Below the pieces are notes generated by a model, which was given only the letters and a program-made list of their open reading frames with translations, was not told the DNA's origin and did not search any database. A stretch of 14,597 nucleotides of DNA from an uncultured Lachnospiraceae bacterium. Lineage in GTDB: Bacteria; Bacillota; Clostridia; Lachnospirales; Lachnospiraceae. The translations under genes and the position numbers were made by a program. Positions 1 to 7,155 of this stretch are shown here, piece after piece. The DNA is taken from the NCBI GenBank assembly GCA_947594085.1, contig CANQEB010000034.1, positions 1 through 14,597 on the forward strand, read 5' to 3'. Position 1 is the stretch's first letter. Every line of letters starts with the position of its first letter.

Positions 1-2
1 AA

Positions 3-1064
3 TACGGCGTCCATTCCGCAATGAATATTAAAGAAGCATACAGGCTTTGCCCGAACGGGATCTATATGCGCCCGAATATTGACAAGTACAGGGCCGTGTC
101 CCGGCAGCTTCACGAGATCTGGAACGAGTATGCATCCGCAGCCGAGACGATCGCGCTGGACGAGGCATATTTGGATGTGACAGAACGAGCGAAAAATCTG
201 GAAGGGGCTCGGAAGATCGCTCGCGCGATCAAACAGCGTACCCGTGACGAAATAGGACTTACCTGCTCTGTAGGGGTAGCTTATTCCAAGACGGCAGCGA
301 AGACGGCGAGCGAAGAAAAGAAACCAGACGGGTATTTTGAGATCCCAACGGCTGAGGATTTTGTAAATCTGATTATTGACCGCGATGTTCAGGTGCTTTA
401 TACTGTGGGCGAGATGACTGCCGCGAAGCTGCACGCTTCGGGAATCCGCACGGTTCGCGACATACAGGAAAAGCAGGAGAGGGTTGTACGCCTTCTCGGA
501 AAGCAGGGACGCTGGATTGCGAAGCTTGCCTTTGGGATCGATGAGCGCAAGGTTACGCCGTACCGTCCGCAGGATGCGAAATCGATCAGCAGAGAAGTCA
601 CGTTTCAAGCGGATGTAACGGATTATGAACTTTTGAAGGACGTCCTTGTTCTGCTCGCGTTATGCGTGGAGCACAGGGCAAAACGACATGAGCTGCACGG
701 GAACGGCGTCACACTGAAGCTCACTTATGCCGATATGAAGGGAATCACCCGTTCCAAGATTACCCCTGACTGTGATTCAGCCGTCATGATCTGGCAGGAA
801 GCGGTTAAGCTGCTGGAGCATGTGGAGAAGCGACCGGTCCGGCTGATTGGCGTGGGCATTTATAATCTGTCCGGGGAAGAAGGCCGGCAGCTTACACTGG
901 AGGACTTTTTTTCGGAGGCCCAGAAGCAGCGGGACGAAGAGTTGAAAAGAATGCTTGATGCCCTGCAAGAGCGGTATCGGCTTGATTTTGCGGGGCATCT
1001 GGATCAGATTTATCAGATGGATACGCTCCACAGAACGGTGGAGTACATGAGGAAACATATATAA
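3..1064 (+). CDS. dinB: DNA polymerase IV-like Y-family polymerase, 5'-truncated by window edge
   Basis: Error-prone translesion DNA polymerase of the DinB type. The reading frame is open to the window edge: the codons before the first internal ATG (position 21) read YGVHSA, which continues into MNIKEAYRLCP, a typical DinB block. The true start, with the first catalytic Asp and the steric gate, therefore lies upstream and about 45 residues are missing. Numbering from the ATG at 21, the palm acidic pair is in ALDEAYLD (D47, E48); the serine usual before this pair is Ala. The SVGVAYSK block is at 83-90, KPDG at 101-104, helix-hairpin-helix region near 125-165, and little-finger domain about 185-285. 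QLTLEDFF (290-297) matches a sliding-clamp-binding motif, and the C-terminal tail is basic. The gene runs toward the amidohydrolase but nothing visible links their functions. Family assignment is firm; paralogue identity (chromosomal or mobile-element DinB) is not determined. Confidence 0.9.
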   Translation, partial: YGVHSAMNIKEAYRLCPNGIYMRPNIDKYRAVSRQLHEIWNEYASAAETIALDEAYLDVTERAKNLEGARKIARAIKQRTRDEIGLTCSVGVAYSKTAAKTASEEKKPDGYFEIPTAEDFVNLIIDRDVQVLYTVGEMTAAKLHASGIRTVRDIQEKQERVVRLLGKQGRWIAKLAFGIDERKVTPYRPQDAKSISREVTFQADVTDYELLKDVLVLLALCVEHRAKRHELHGNGVTLKLTYADMKGITRSKITPDCDSAVMIWQEAVKLLEHVEKRPVRLIGVGIYNLSGEEGRQLTLEDFFSEAQKQRDEELKRMLDALQERYRLDFAGHLDQIYQMDTLHRTVEYMRKHI

Positions 1065-1202
1065 AGATTTAATCGAAGCCTGCAGGGCAATCCCCTATGA
1101 GCTCAATCAGTTGAAGCCGGGCGAGCGGGGAAGAATTCCGGAACTTCTGAAGAAACTGTTTGGCAAGATAAATCCAATAGAAGCAGAGAGGATGGTCGCA
1201 AG
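1051..1202 (+). pseudogene. Coding-like remnant between dinB and the amidohydrolase
   Basis: A frame open from just after a TGA at 1048-1050 reads convincingly like protein, including DLIEACRAIPYELNQLKPGE and RIPELLKKLFGKINPIEAER. It overlaps the last codons of the polymerase in another frame. It has no ATG or GTG near its beginning; a TTG at 1111 is the first usual start and lacks a clear ribosome site. From about 1203 the frame becomes a mere shadow of the amidohydrolase, ending at 1323. I read it as the leftover of a gene whose ends were lost, or a very small TTG-start gene. I recognise no family. Confidence 0.3.
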
Positions 1203-2417
1203 ATGGACGGAAAAGCATTATTACAGGAAGCTGCCGGGGTGCAGGAGCGGATTCAGAAAATTCGCAGAGAGCTGCACAGGAATCCGGAGATCGGATTTGA
1301 GCTGCCCCAGACAAAGGCGCTAGTCAAAAAGGAACTGGAGGAGATGGGCTATGCTCCGCAGGAGATGGGAAAATGCGGGCTGGTCGTGCTGGTCGGGGGA
1401 AAACATCCGGGCAAGACGATCCTGTTGCGCGCAGACATGGACGCGCTTCAGATTCGGGAGGAGGCGGACGTGGAGTTCGCGAGCCGGATCGAAGGCAAGA
1501 TGCATGGCTGCGGTCATGATATGCACACGGCAATGCTGCTGGGCGCTGCGCGGATTTTGAAAGAGCATGAGGACGAGATCCAGGGAACCGTCAAGCTGGA
1601 ATTTCAGCCGGCGGAGGAGATCTTCCAGGGCTCGCTCGACATGATGGCGGCCGGCCTTCTGGAGAACCCAAAGGTAGATGCGGCGATGATGATCCATGTG
1701 GTGGCGGGGATGCCGCTGCCCGCGGGCATGCTGATGATCTCCGGTGGCGGGATCGCGAACGCATCCTGCGAGCAGTATCACATCACGGTCAAGGGAAAGG
1801 GCGGACACGGTTCGACGCCGCATCTGGCGATTGATCCGATCACCGCGGCGGCGCACATTCATCTGGCGCTGCAGGAGATCAACAGCCGCGAGCTGGACGG
1901 AAACGAGTTCGGCGTATTCACGACCGGCCATTTCGAGGCGGGCAAGACATCCAACGTCATTCCGGATGTGGCAGAGATGTGGGGAACGATCCGCACGACG
2001 GACGCTGAGAACGCAGTGGGAGAAAGGATCCGCACGCGCATGACCGAGATCTGCAAGGGCGTCGCCACGGCGCTGCGCTGCGAGGCGGAGGTAGAGTTTT
2101 ATGATTACTGTCCCTGTATGGTGATCGATCCGGCGCTCTCGGCGGATGCGATGAACTATATGAAAGAGCTGTTCGGTCAGGGCGTCCTCGACATGAACGC
2201 GATCTCCGGCGGAAAGCCCGGCGGAGGCAGCGAGGACTTCGCTTTCGTCAGCCACAAGGTGCCGACGGTGAGTATGTTCCTGACAGCCGGAAACTCGAAC
2301 GAAGGTTATCTCTACAGCCAGCACAATCCGAAGACTCGTTTTGACGATTCCGTGCTGTACTGCGGCAGCGCCGCCTATGTGCAGATGGCGCTTCGCTGGC
2401 TCGAGGAGCACCGCTAA
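1203..2417 (+). CDS. M20D family amidohydrolase (N-acyl amino acid / aminoacylase-type)
   Basis: Cytoplasmic metallo-amidohydrolase of the peptidase M20D group (hippurate hydrolase, IAA-amino acid hydrolase, N-acetyl amino acid deacetylase), 404 residues, the usual length. These enzymes hydrolyse the amide bond of N-acylated amino acids; the substrate cannot be read here. Metal ligands and catalytic residues are all present: HGCGHD (C103, H105), the QPAEE pair E138/E139, IHV (H165), and H374 in YSQHNPKTRF. ADMDAL (77-82) and GGGSEDFA (340-347) are further family blocks. The dimerisation lid spans about 185-300, with GGHGSTPH (200-207) at its start. The ATG at 1203 is preceded by GAGAGG (1186-1191), 11 bases away, and matches the family N-terminus. 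No signal peptide is visible. It converges on the histidine kinase gene, with only 55 bases between the stops and no clear terminator. Codon use is GC-rich at third positions, so long antisense open frames exist but are not genes. Confidence 0.93.
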   Translation: MDGKALLQEAAGVQERIQKIRRELHRNPEIGFELPQTKALVKKELEEMGYAPQEMGKCGLVVLVGGKHPGKTILLRADMDALQIREEADVEFASRIEGKMHGCGHDMHTAMLLGAARILKEHEDEIQGTVKLEFQPAEEIFQGSLDMMAAGLLENPKVDAAMMIHVVAGMPLPAGMLMISGGGIANASCEQYHITVKGKGGHGSTPHLAIDPITAAAHIHLALQEINSRELDGNEFGVFTTGHFEAGKTSNVIPDVAEMWGTIRTTDAENAVGERIRTRMTEICKGVATALRCEAEVEFYDYCPCMVIDPALSADAMNYMKELFGQGVLDMNAISGGKPGGGSEDFAFVSHKVPTVSMFLTAGNSNEGYLYSQHNPKTRFDDSVLYCGSAAYVQMALRWLEEHR

Positions 2418-2472
2418 GGGATTTTTGCATGAATGAAAAGCCTGCGTTCCGGCATCGGATCAAACGGAAAAC

Positions 2473-3468
2473 CTATCGCGTGAAGATCAGTTCGATCCCG
2501 AACCCGCTCTCATAGGGAAGCTTCTCGCTGAGGCGTACTTCGACGCACAGCTTCTGTCCGTATTTGCGGACGAGGTATAGGCCCATTCCGGTTGCTTTCT
2601 GGCGGTTCGGGCAGCTGCCCGTAAAGCCCTTGTCAAAGAGAAACGGTTCATCCTCTGGCGGCACGCGGATGCCGTTGTTGCAAAGGCTCAGATAAACTTT
2701 GTCCTCGGTCTGACAGATGCCGGCCGTTATTTTCCCCTTTTTGGCATCTGCATACTTGATGGCGTTGGACAGAAGCTGGGACAGCATGAAGGAAATAATC
2801 TTGCGGTCAGAATCCACTTCGGCCTGTTCGAGTTCAAGTGTGACGGAGATTTGCTTTTCTTCCAGAAGCGGCTCGTACTCCGACAGGACTTCCCGGAGGC
2901 ACTCGTCCAGCAGGAAGTGCGTGAGCCGTATGTCCGGGTGATCCGCCTGCAGGCGCGCGTAATATAAGATCCGCTCTACGTCCTCATTCAGCTGATGCTG
3001 CACATACTGCAGCCGGGTGTAGAGGTAGGGCGGTATTTCATCCTTGTGGTTATCGAGAACCATTGTGGAGAGCGACAGCGGCGTTTTCGCCTCATGCACC
3101 CACGCCTCGATATAGTCGCGGTATTCCGCCAGGCCAATCGTCCTTTCATTCACCTGGGACTGCAAGGTGAGAACCTGTGAACAAAGGTCTGCGACGGTTT
3201 CATTTCCTGCAAAATATGTCAAAAGTCTGGCTCTCGTCTGCTCTTCCGGCAACTCCAGAAAGCGCTGAAGCGCCGCCGCGTCTTTCCTGTCGCGGCGGGA
3301 TTCCAGAAAAATCCCGGCTGTCAGGAAAATGACGCTGGACAAAGACAAAAATAGTGATAAATATACGAATGCCGCGGGACGTATGATCCACACGGCAAAG
3401 AGCGCCGACGCGTCGAGCAGCAGGAACAGAAGTAGCCAGTGCCACGACCTCCGAATAAAATTTTTCAT
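2473..3468 (-). CDS. BceS-like intramembrane-sensing histidine kinase
   Basis: Membrane sensor kinase of a Bce-type module, 331 residues. Two close transmembrane helices (about 11-29 and 33-54) leave almost no outside loop, the hallmark of kinases that sense through their partner ABC transporter rather than binding ligand themselves. A linker (about 55-110) leads to the dimerisation helix with the phosphoacceptor H125 in EAWVHEAKTPLS. The ATPase domain carries the N box QLLSNAIKYA (N235), NNG at 264-266, GFTG (281-284) and the G2 box GMGLYL (294-299). The length is typical. The ATG overlaps the response regulator stop as ATGA (3465-3468), so translation is coupled; GGTGG lies 7 bases upstream of the ATG. 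It is the last gene of the ATPase-permease-regulator-kinase operon. The inducer is inferred to be a cell-wall-active peptide, from the family only. Confidence 0.92.
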   Translation of the reverse strand: MKNFIRRSWHWLLLFLLLDASALFAVWIIRPAAFVYLSLFLSLSSVIFLTAGIFLESRRDRKDAAALQRFLELPEEQTRARLLTYFAGNETVADLCSQVLTLQSQVNERTIGLAEYRDYIEAWVHEAKTPLSLSTMVLDNHKDEIPPYLYTRLQYVQHQLNEDVERILYYARLQADHPDIRLTHFLLDECLREVLSEYEPLLEEKQISVTLELEQAEVDSDRKIISFMLSQLLSNAIKYADAKKGKITAGICQTEDKVYLSLCNNGIRVPPEDEPFLFDKGFTGSCPNRQKATGMGLYLVRKYGQKLCVEVRLSEKLPYESGFGIELIFTR

Positions 3469-4139
3469 AGTCTGTCCACCTCTAACACATATCCCTTTCC
3501 CCTGATATTTTGGATGGCGTCACCCAGTCCGACTTCCGCCAGGCTTTTCCGCAGGCGGCTCATGTTGACCTGGAGAATATTTTCATCTACGAATTCAGCC
3601 GTACCCCAGACGGCAGGAAAGAGCGCGTCCTTTCCAACAACGTCCGGGGAGCTTTTCATCAGCAGCTCCAGGATTTTTCCTTCGGTTTCCGTCAAAAGAC
3701 GCATGCGGTCTTTGTAAATAAGTTTATAGGTATCCGTATCCAGCGAAAGCTCCCCGACGGTGAGAACACAGCGCAGGCGCTTCCAGGTCTGCAGAAGCCG
3801 TTCCGCCCGCGCCAGCAGTCTGTCTGGATGGCAGGGCTTTGTGAGAAAGTCGTCGGCTCCCAGGCCGAGGGCGGTCAGCTCGTCGGCAAGGGTATCGCGC
3901 GCCGTCAAAATCAGGATCGGGAAAGAGGATCTTGGCCTCATGCTTTTGCACAGTTCATAGCCGGACTTCCCCGGAAGATTCACATCCAACACGACAAGAT
4001 CCGGGCGCAGTGCTGCAATTTCTGTCTCCACCGATTCAAAGGAAACGGGGGCGACGGCGTCATAGCCGGCCTTTTGGAAGGTGTGGACCAGTTCTTCCCT
4101 CAGATAATCGTCATCCTCCACAATCACAATCCGAAACAT
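3465..4139 (-). CDS. BceR-like OmpR/PhoB-family response regulator
   Basis: DNA-binding response regulator, 224 residues, expected to be phosphorylated by the kinase encoded just downstream. The receiver domain has the acidic pocket EDDD near residue 8, phosphoacceptor D52 in VVLDVNLPG, the T/S position in LILTARD (about 77-83) and K101 in FLTKP. The C-terminal winged helix (about 127-224) contains the TETEGKILELLM helix and the IRGKGYVLE wing typical of OmpR-type proteins. I chose the ATG at 4139 because GGAGG (4148-4152) lies 8 bases upstream and the product then starts MFRIVIVEDD. The frame extends to a GTG at 4148 and an ATG at 4145, but both sit on or next to the ribosome site. The permease stop is 5 bases upstream of the ATG and the kinase start overlaps this stop by 4 bases. 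Its likely target is the palindrome at 7005-7021 before the operon. Confidence 0.92.
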   Translation of the reverse strand: MFRIVIVEDDDYLREELVHTFQKAGYDAVAPVSFESVETEIAALRPDLVVLDVNLPGKSGYELCKSMRPRSSFPILILTARDTLADELTALGLGADDFLTKPCHPDRLLARAERLLQTWKRLRCVLTVGELSLDTDTYKLIYKDRMRLLTETEGKILELLMKSSPDVVGKDALFPAVWGTAEFVDENILQVNMSRLRKSLAEVGLGDAIQNIRGKGYVLEVDRL

Positions 4140-4144
4140 ATGCA

Positions 4145-6175
4145 TCACCTCCGCTCGGCAGGTTCAAGTCGGTTGATCTCACGGCAGGCCGTCCGCGTCA
4201 CAATGCGGATATAAAGGATCTCCAGCCCCGCGAAAACGATCAGCGCTGCGATGGAAAGCAGGATCGTTTTTCCCACCGATACGCCCATCGGTAGCTTCGC
4301 GAAGCTTGTAAACATCGAGAAGATAGCCGCGGTACCACTGAGCAGTGCCGTGACAAGCACCAGTGAGAAATAAAGATTGATCTGTTTTCCCACCGAGCGA
4401 CACATGGACGGCAGATCCGCGCCCAGCATTACCAGGGTTTCATAGCGATGTTTTGTCCGGCGCTGCCCGATCAGATATTTCATTCCGATCACTGTGTTGG
4501 CGATCAGCCAGAACAGTATGCCCAGATAGATCGTGAGATAGCTTGCCGCGACTGTATAGAAAAGGTTTCTCCCGATTCCACCGAGATAGCTGTCATATTC
4601 GATTCCGATGTCGTCGAGCAGCGCGCCCATTTTCCGCACAGCCTGCATCAACCCAGATTTCTCCACATCCTCGTCACGGATCCGCACATTCCAGCAGTAC
4701 GCCAATTGTTCACCGGCAAGCCGCGAATACAGCTCATCCGGTACGATCAACCCCAGATAGAGGGTGATGGCCCGGTCCGCAACGATGTTGTCGTAATAGA
4801 GCGTGGGCAGGACAGGGTAATCTGTCCCATCGATGTCGATCGATATATTTTGCTCCAGGGCATCCTGGATGATCGTTCCGAAATCCCCGTCCCTTGCCAG
4901 GGAGGAATACATGGCGATTTTTCCGCCGGACAGGTCGATTGGCGCTTTTCCGGAGTTTTCCAGAATACGGTTGTAGGAGCTCTGGGCGATCACATACTCG
5001 AAATGCAGGTTTTCTATGATGTTGTCGGAGCCGTCAATGCCCGCGAGAGCGTCCACCATCTCGTCGGTGTCGAAGGCGTTTCCCTGATCTCTGTAATATC
5101 CGTCCTTCACATGGGAAAGGTACAGCGGATAACTGTCCCCCACCATCTCACGGATTTTGTCCTGAGAGAGAACGGCGTCAATCTGCGCTTCTTCCCCAAA
5201 GAGAGAAAAATCCACGCTGCGGCTGCTGACCGTGCGTATCATCCCCATAGCGATGCCGAAGGAGATACAGGCTAGCGCCGTCATCAGGAGCAGAGAAGAT
5301 ACGGCCAGCGATTTGTGCTGGGACAGGACATTTTCCTGCACCTGCCTGGCTGTAAAGGTCTGAAGGCCGATCGCGTCAGGGGACTTCCTGCGGATGCGCA
5401 GTCCCCAGAAACCGCCCAGACCACAGTACAGAAGGAACGTGCCGGAAATTCCGAAGAAGACAGTGACAAGTACGACCGTAAGCTCCATCGACCGCAGCCA
5501 GAATATGCCGAGGTAGTATGCTAAAAGCAGAAGGACAAGCCCTGCGCACAGAAATCCCATGCTCCCTGCGCCGGAGGAGACGGTTTGTTTTTCGGTATCT
5601 CCTGCGCGGAAGAAATCCGCCGGCTCAGTTCTGCCGAGGCTGACACAGATGATCAGCATGGAGAAAAGCTGCACGAGGACAAAGCCGCACACCGTCCACA
5701 AAACGGCGGTTAAAGAGAGCGAAAACCGATGTCCGATAATTCCGAGGCCGACGATCTTTGCCGTGGCAAGGCTGATCCCTTCGGTCAAAAACAGCGCCAC
5801 GGGAAGGCCGATGATCAGGGAGATCATGCTGTTCCACAGTGTTTCTCCAAAAAGCATCCCGAACAGACGGCTCCGCTTCATCCCCAGCATCAGATACATT
5901 CCAAGCTCTTGCCTGCGGCTGTCGATCTGGTAGCGGCAGGCAAAATAGACGAGGAAAAAGACAAAAAACAGGGAAATCGCATACACGACGGGGAGCAGCA
6001 GCATCAATTTCCCGACGGCGTCGCTCTCTATCGTGGCGAGAAATTGCATGACGTCCTGTTCCCCGAGGGACAGAAGCGTATAAAAGGCGACAATGGCGAT
6101 GACGAGGGAGCCAAAGAACAGACCGTTCCCTTTTCGGTTTTTGGCGGCGTTGCGTCTGATCTGCTTAAAGAACAT
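4145..6175 (-). CDS. BceB-type ABC transporter permease (FtsX-like, 10 TM)
   Basis: Membrane subunit of a peptide-sensing/detoxification ABC transporter, 676 residues. Ten hydrophobic helices can be seen, at about 19-37, 57-80, 104-130, 152-180, 206-227, 231-256, 290-314, 538-563, 602-622 and 634-658. The roughly 220-residue polar segment between helices 7 and 8 (about 318-537) is the large extracellular domain that defines BceB-type permeases and is thought to contact the peptide or its lipid target. FtsX-like folds lie at both ends; QIDSRRQELGMYLMLGMKR and HRYETLVMLGAD are the two matching cytoplasmic coupling segments. The ATG at 6175 overlaps the ATPase gene end by 11 bases, with GGGAGGGGG about 9 bases upstream. 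The adjacent ATPase, regulator and kinase make a full Bce module: the transporter acts as both pump and co-sensor. The substrate (bacitracin-, nisin- or other peptide-like) cannot be told from sequence. Confidence 0.93.
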   Translation of the reverse strand: MFFKQIRRNAAKNRKGNGLFFGSLVIAIVAFYTLLSLGEQDVMQFLATIESDAVGKLMLLLPVVYAISLFFVFFLVYFACRYQIDSRRQELGMYLMLGMKRSRLFGMLFGETLWNSMISLIIGLPVALFLTEGISLATAKIVGLGIIGHRFSLSLTAVLWTVCGFVLVQLFSMLIICVSLGRTEPADFFRAGDTEKQTVSSGAGSMGFLCAGLVLLLLAYYLGIFWLRSMELTVVLVTVFFGISGTFLLYCGLGGFWGLRIRRKSPDAIGLQTFTARQVQENVLSQHKSLAVSSLLLMTALACISFGIAMGMIRTVSSRSVDFSLFGEEAQIDAVLSQDKIREMVGDSYPLYLSHVKDGYYRDQGNAFDTDEMVDALAGIDGSDNIIENLHFEYVIAQSSYNRILENSGKAPIDLSGGKIAMYSSLARDGDFGTIIQDALEQNISIDIDGTDYPVLPTLYYDNIVADRAITLYLGLIVPDELYSRLAGEQLAYCWNVRIRDEDVEKSGLMQAVRKMGALLDDIGIEYDSYLGGIGRNLFYTVAASYLTIYLGILFWLIANTVIGMKYLIGQRRTKHRYETLVMLGADLPSMCRSVGKQINLYFSLVLVTALLSGTAAIFSMFTSFAKLPMGVSVGKTILLSIAALIVFAGLEILYIRIVTRTACREINRLEPAERR

Positions 6176-6947
6176 TTGCGCTGCCCCCTCCCAACTGTGC
6201 CATAACAGTCACGATGCGCTCATAAAAATCGGCCGTCGACTCGCTTTCCACGTTCCTGCGCAATTCATGGAACAACTGACCGTCCTGGATAAAGAGTATC
6301 CGGGAACAGTAGCTCGCAGCGTTCGCGTCGTGGGTCACCATCATGATCGTCTTGTTCCGCGTGTTGTTTACCGCCGCCAGTTTGTCTAGCAGTATCTTGG
6401 AGTTTTTGCTGTCCAGCGCTCCGGTCGGCTCGTCGGCCAGCAGGATGTCGGGATCAGAGATCAGCGCCCTTGCCGCCGCCACCCGCTGTTTCTGCCCACC
6501 GGACATTTGGGATGGGAATTTATCCAAAACCGGAACAATGTCCAGCAGAGAGGCAATCGCTTGGATTTCCTGCTCTGCCTGCCTAGCCGTGACGCCATGC
6601 AGCGCCAGCGGGAGCGTGATATTCTCCCTTGCCGTCAGGTTATCCAGGAGCTCAAATTCCTGAAACAGATATCCGATTTCCTTGCCCCGGTAATCCGCCA
6701 GCTTTCCGCCGCGGAAGCCGGAGATATCCTGTCCCCGGAGGATAATTTTTCCTGATGTGGGTTTCAGCATGGTGGCAATGCAGCTTAGCAAAGTGGTTTT
6801 CCCGGAACCGCTGGCTCCCATGATCCCTAAAAATTCTCCCTCCAGCACACGGAAAGATATGCCTTTTAGGGCTTCCGTCTGATTTGCGCCTTTGCCGTAG
6901 GTTTTTGTGAGGCTTTCCACCTGCAAAAGATCTTTTCTTGTATCCAT
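6165..6947 (-). CDS. BceA-type ABC transporter ATP-binding protein
   Basis: Cytoplasmic ATPase partner of the BceB-type permease, 260 residues from the chosen start. Visible motifs: Walker A GASGSGKTT (44-52), Q-loop Q96 in YLFQEFELL, signature MSGGQ (148-152), Walker B ILLADEPTG with D172/E173, D-loop ALDS, and switch histidine H206 in VTHD. The frame stays open to 7133, but the ATG at 6947 fits best. It gives the standard family N-terminus (MDTRKDLLQVESLTKTYG), has AAGGAAGG 11 bases upstream, and lies about 22 bases after the start point predicted from the extended -10 at 6976-6984, whereas the ATGs at 6974-6977 fall on that -10. It is the first gene of the operon; in many Bce loci the regulator and kinase come first, so this order is a variant. 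Expression is inferred to be driven by the downstream-encoded regulator. Confidence 0.94.
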   Translation of the reverse strand: MDTRKDLLQVESLTKTYGKGANQTEALKGISFRVLEGEFLGIMGASGSGKTTLLSCIATMLKPTSGKIILRGQDISGFRGGKLADYRGKEIGYLFQEFELLDNLTARENITLPLALHGVTARQAEQEIQAIASLLDIVPVLDKFPSQMSGGQKQRVAAARALISDPDILLADEPTGALDSKNSKILLDKLAAVNNTRNKTIMMVTHDANAASYCSRILFIQDGQLFHELRRNVESESTADFYERIVTVMAQLGGGSANVL

Positions 6948-6975
6948 AAAGAGATTCGCCTTCCTTTCTGCCATC

Positions 6976-6984
6976 ATTTTATCA
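6976..6984 (-). promoter_or_regulatory. Extended -10 promoter of the Bce-like operon
   Basis: Read on the minus strand this is TGATAAAAT: a TG extension, one base, then TAAAAT. With 17-base spacing the -35 position (6999-7004) reads TGGCAT, a poor match, so the promoter probably needs an activator. That fits the palindrome immediately upstream. A second possible minus promoter has TATAAT at 7081-7086, but its best -35 is 19 bases away and I do not rely on it. Confidence 0.6.
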
Positions 6985-7004
6985 GAGGAAGGCGCAGAAT
7001 GCCA

Positions 7005-7021
7005 CTTACAATCATTGTAAG
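7005..7021. promoter_or_regulatory. BceR-like operator palindrome
   Basis: CTTACAA-TCA-TTGTAAG is a perfect 7-base-arm inverted repeat. It contains TTACA and TGTAA half-sites 5 bases apart, close to the TNACA-N4-TGTAA sites described for Bce-type regulators but with one extra spacer base. It abuts the expected -35 region of the minus-strand operon promoter, the normal place for an activator. Binding by the regulator encoded at 3465-4139 is inferred. Confidence 0.6.
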
Positions 7022-7095
7022 GTTTCCCGTTCACCGAGATTTTTTTTGGCGAGGCTATACGAGTGTCGGGAGCTTTATCTATTATAACTTTTATA

Positions 7096-7124
7096 TTGAT
7101 TTGTAACTCAAAATAAGTTACAAT
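7096..7124 (+). promoter_or_regulatory. Promoter of the AbiE-like pair with overlapping operator palindrome
   Basis: TTGATT (7096-7101) and TACAAT (7119-7124) are 17 bases apart, a good sigma-A promoter. A perfect inverted repeat, TTGTAACT-N7-AGTTACAA (7101-7123), covers the spacer and nearly all of the -10. A protein bound there would block polymerase. The expected transcript starts near 7131, about 25 bases before the ATG. Autorepression by the first gene product is inferred from this placement and from known AbiEi behaviour. Confidence 0.7.
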
Positions 7125-7155
7125 ACAAATCAAAGTAAAGAAAGGAGAATGAACA

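Noticed and set aside
1320..2411. 363-residue open frame antisense to the amidohydrolase
   Set aside because: It mirrors a GC-rich, well-conserved enzyme gene frame; its product is rich in His and Arg without recognisable motifs and has no ribosome site.
2418..2472. Bidirectional terminator between the convergent amidohydrolase and kinase genes
   Set aside because: Only very short complementary segments are seen, none with a stem of useful length next to a T tract.
4448..5275. 275-residue plus-strand open frame inside the permease gene
   Set aside because: Lies opposite the extracellular domain of the BceB-type permease; no ribosome site or motif.
6948..7133. Upstream extension of the ABC ATPase reading frame
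   Set aside because: It would include the promoter and operator; the extra 62 residues do not resemble the family, and ATG 6947 has a ribosome site.
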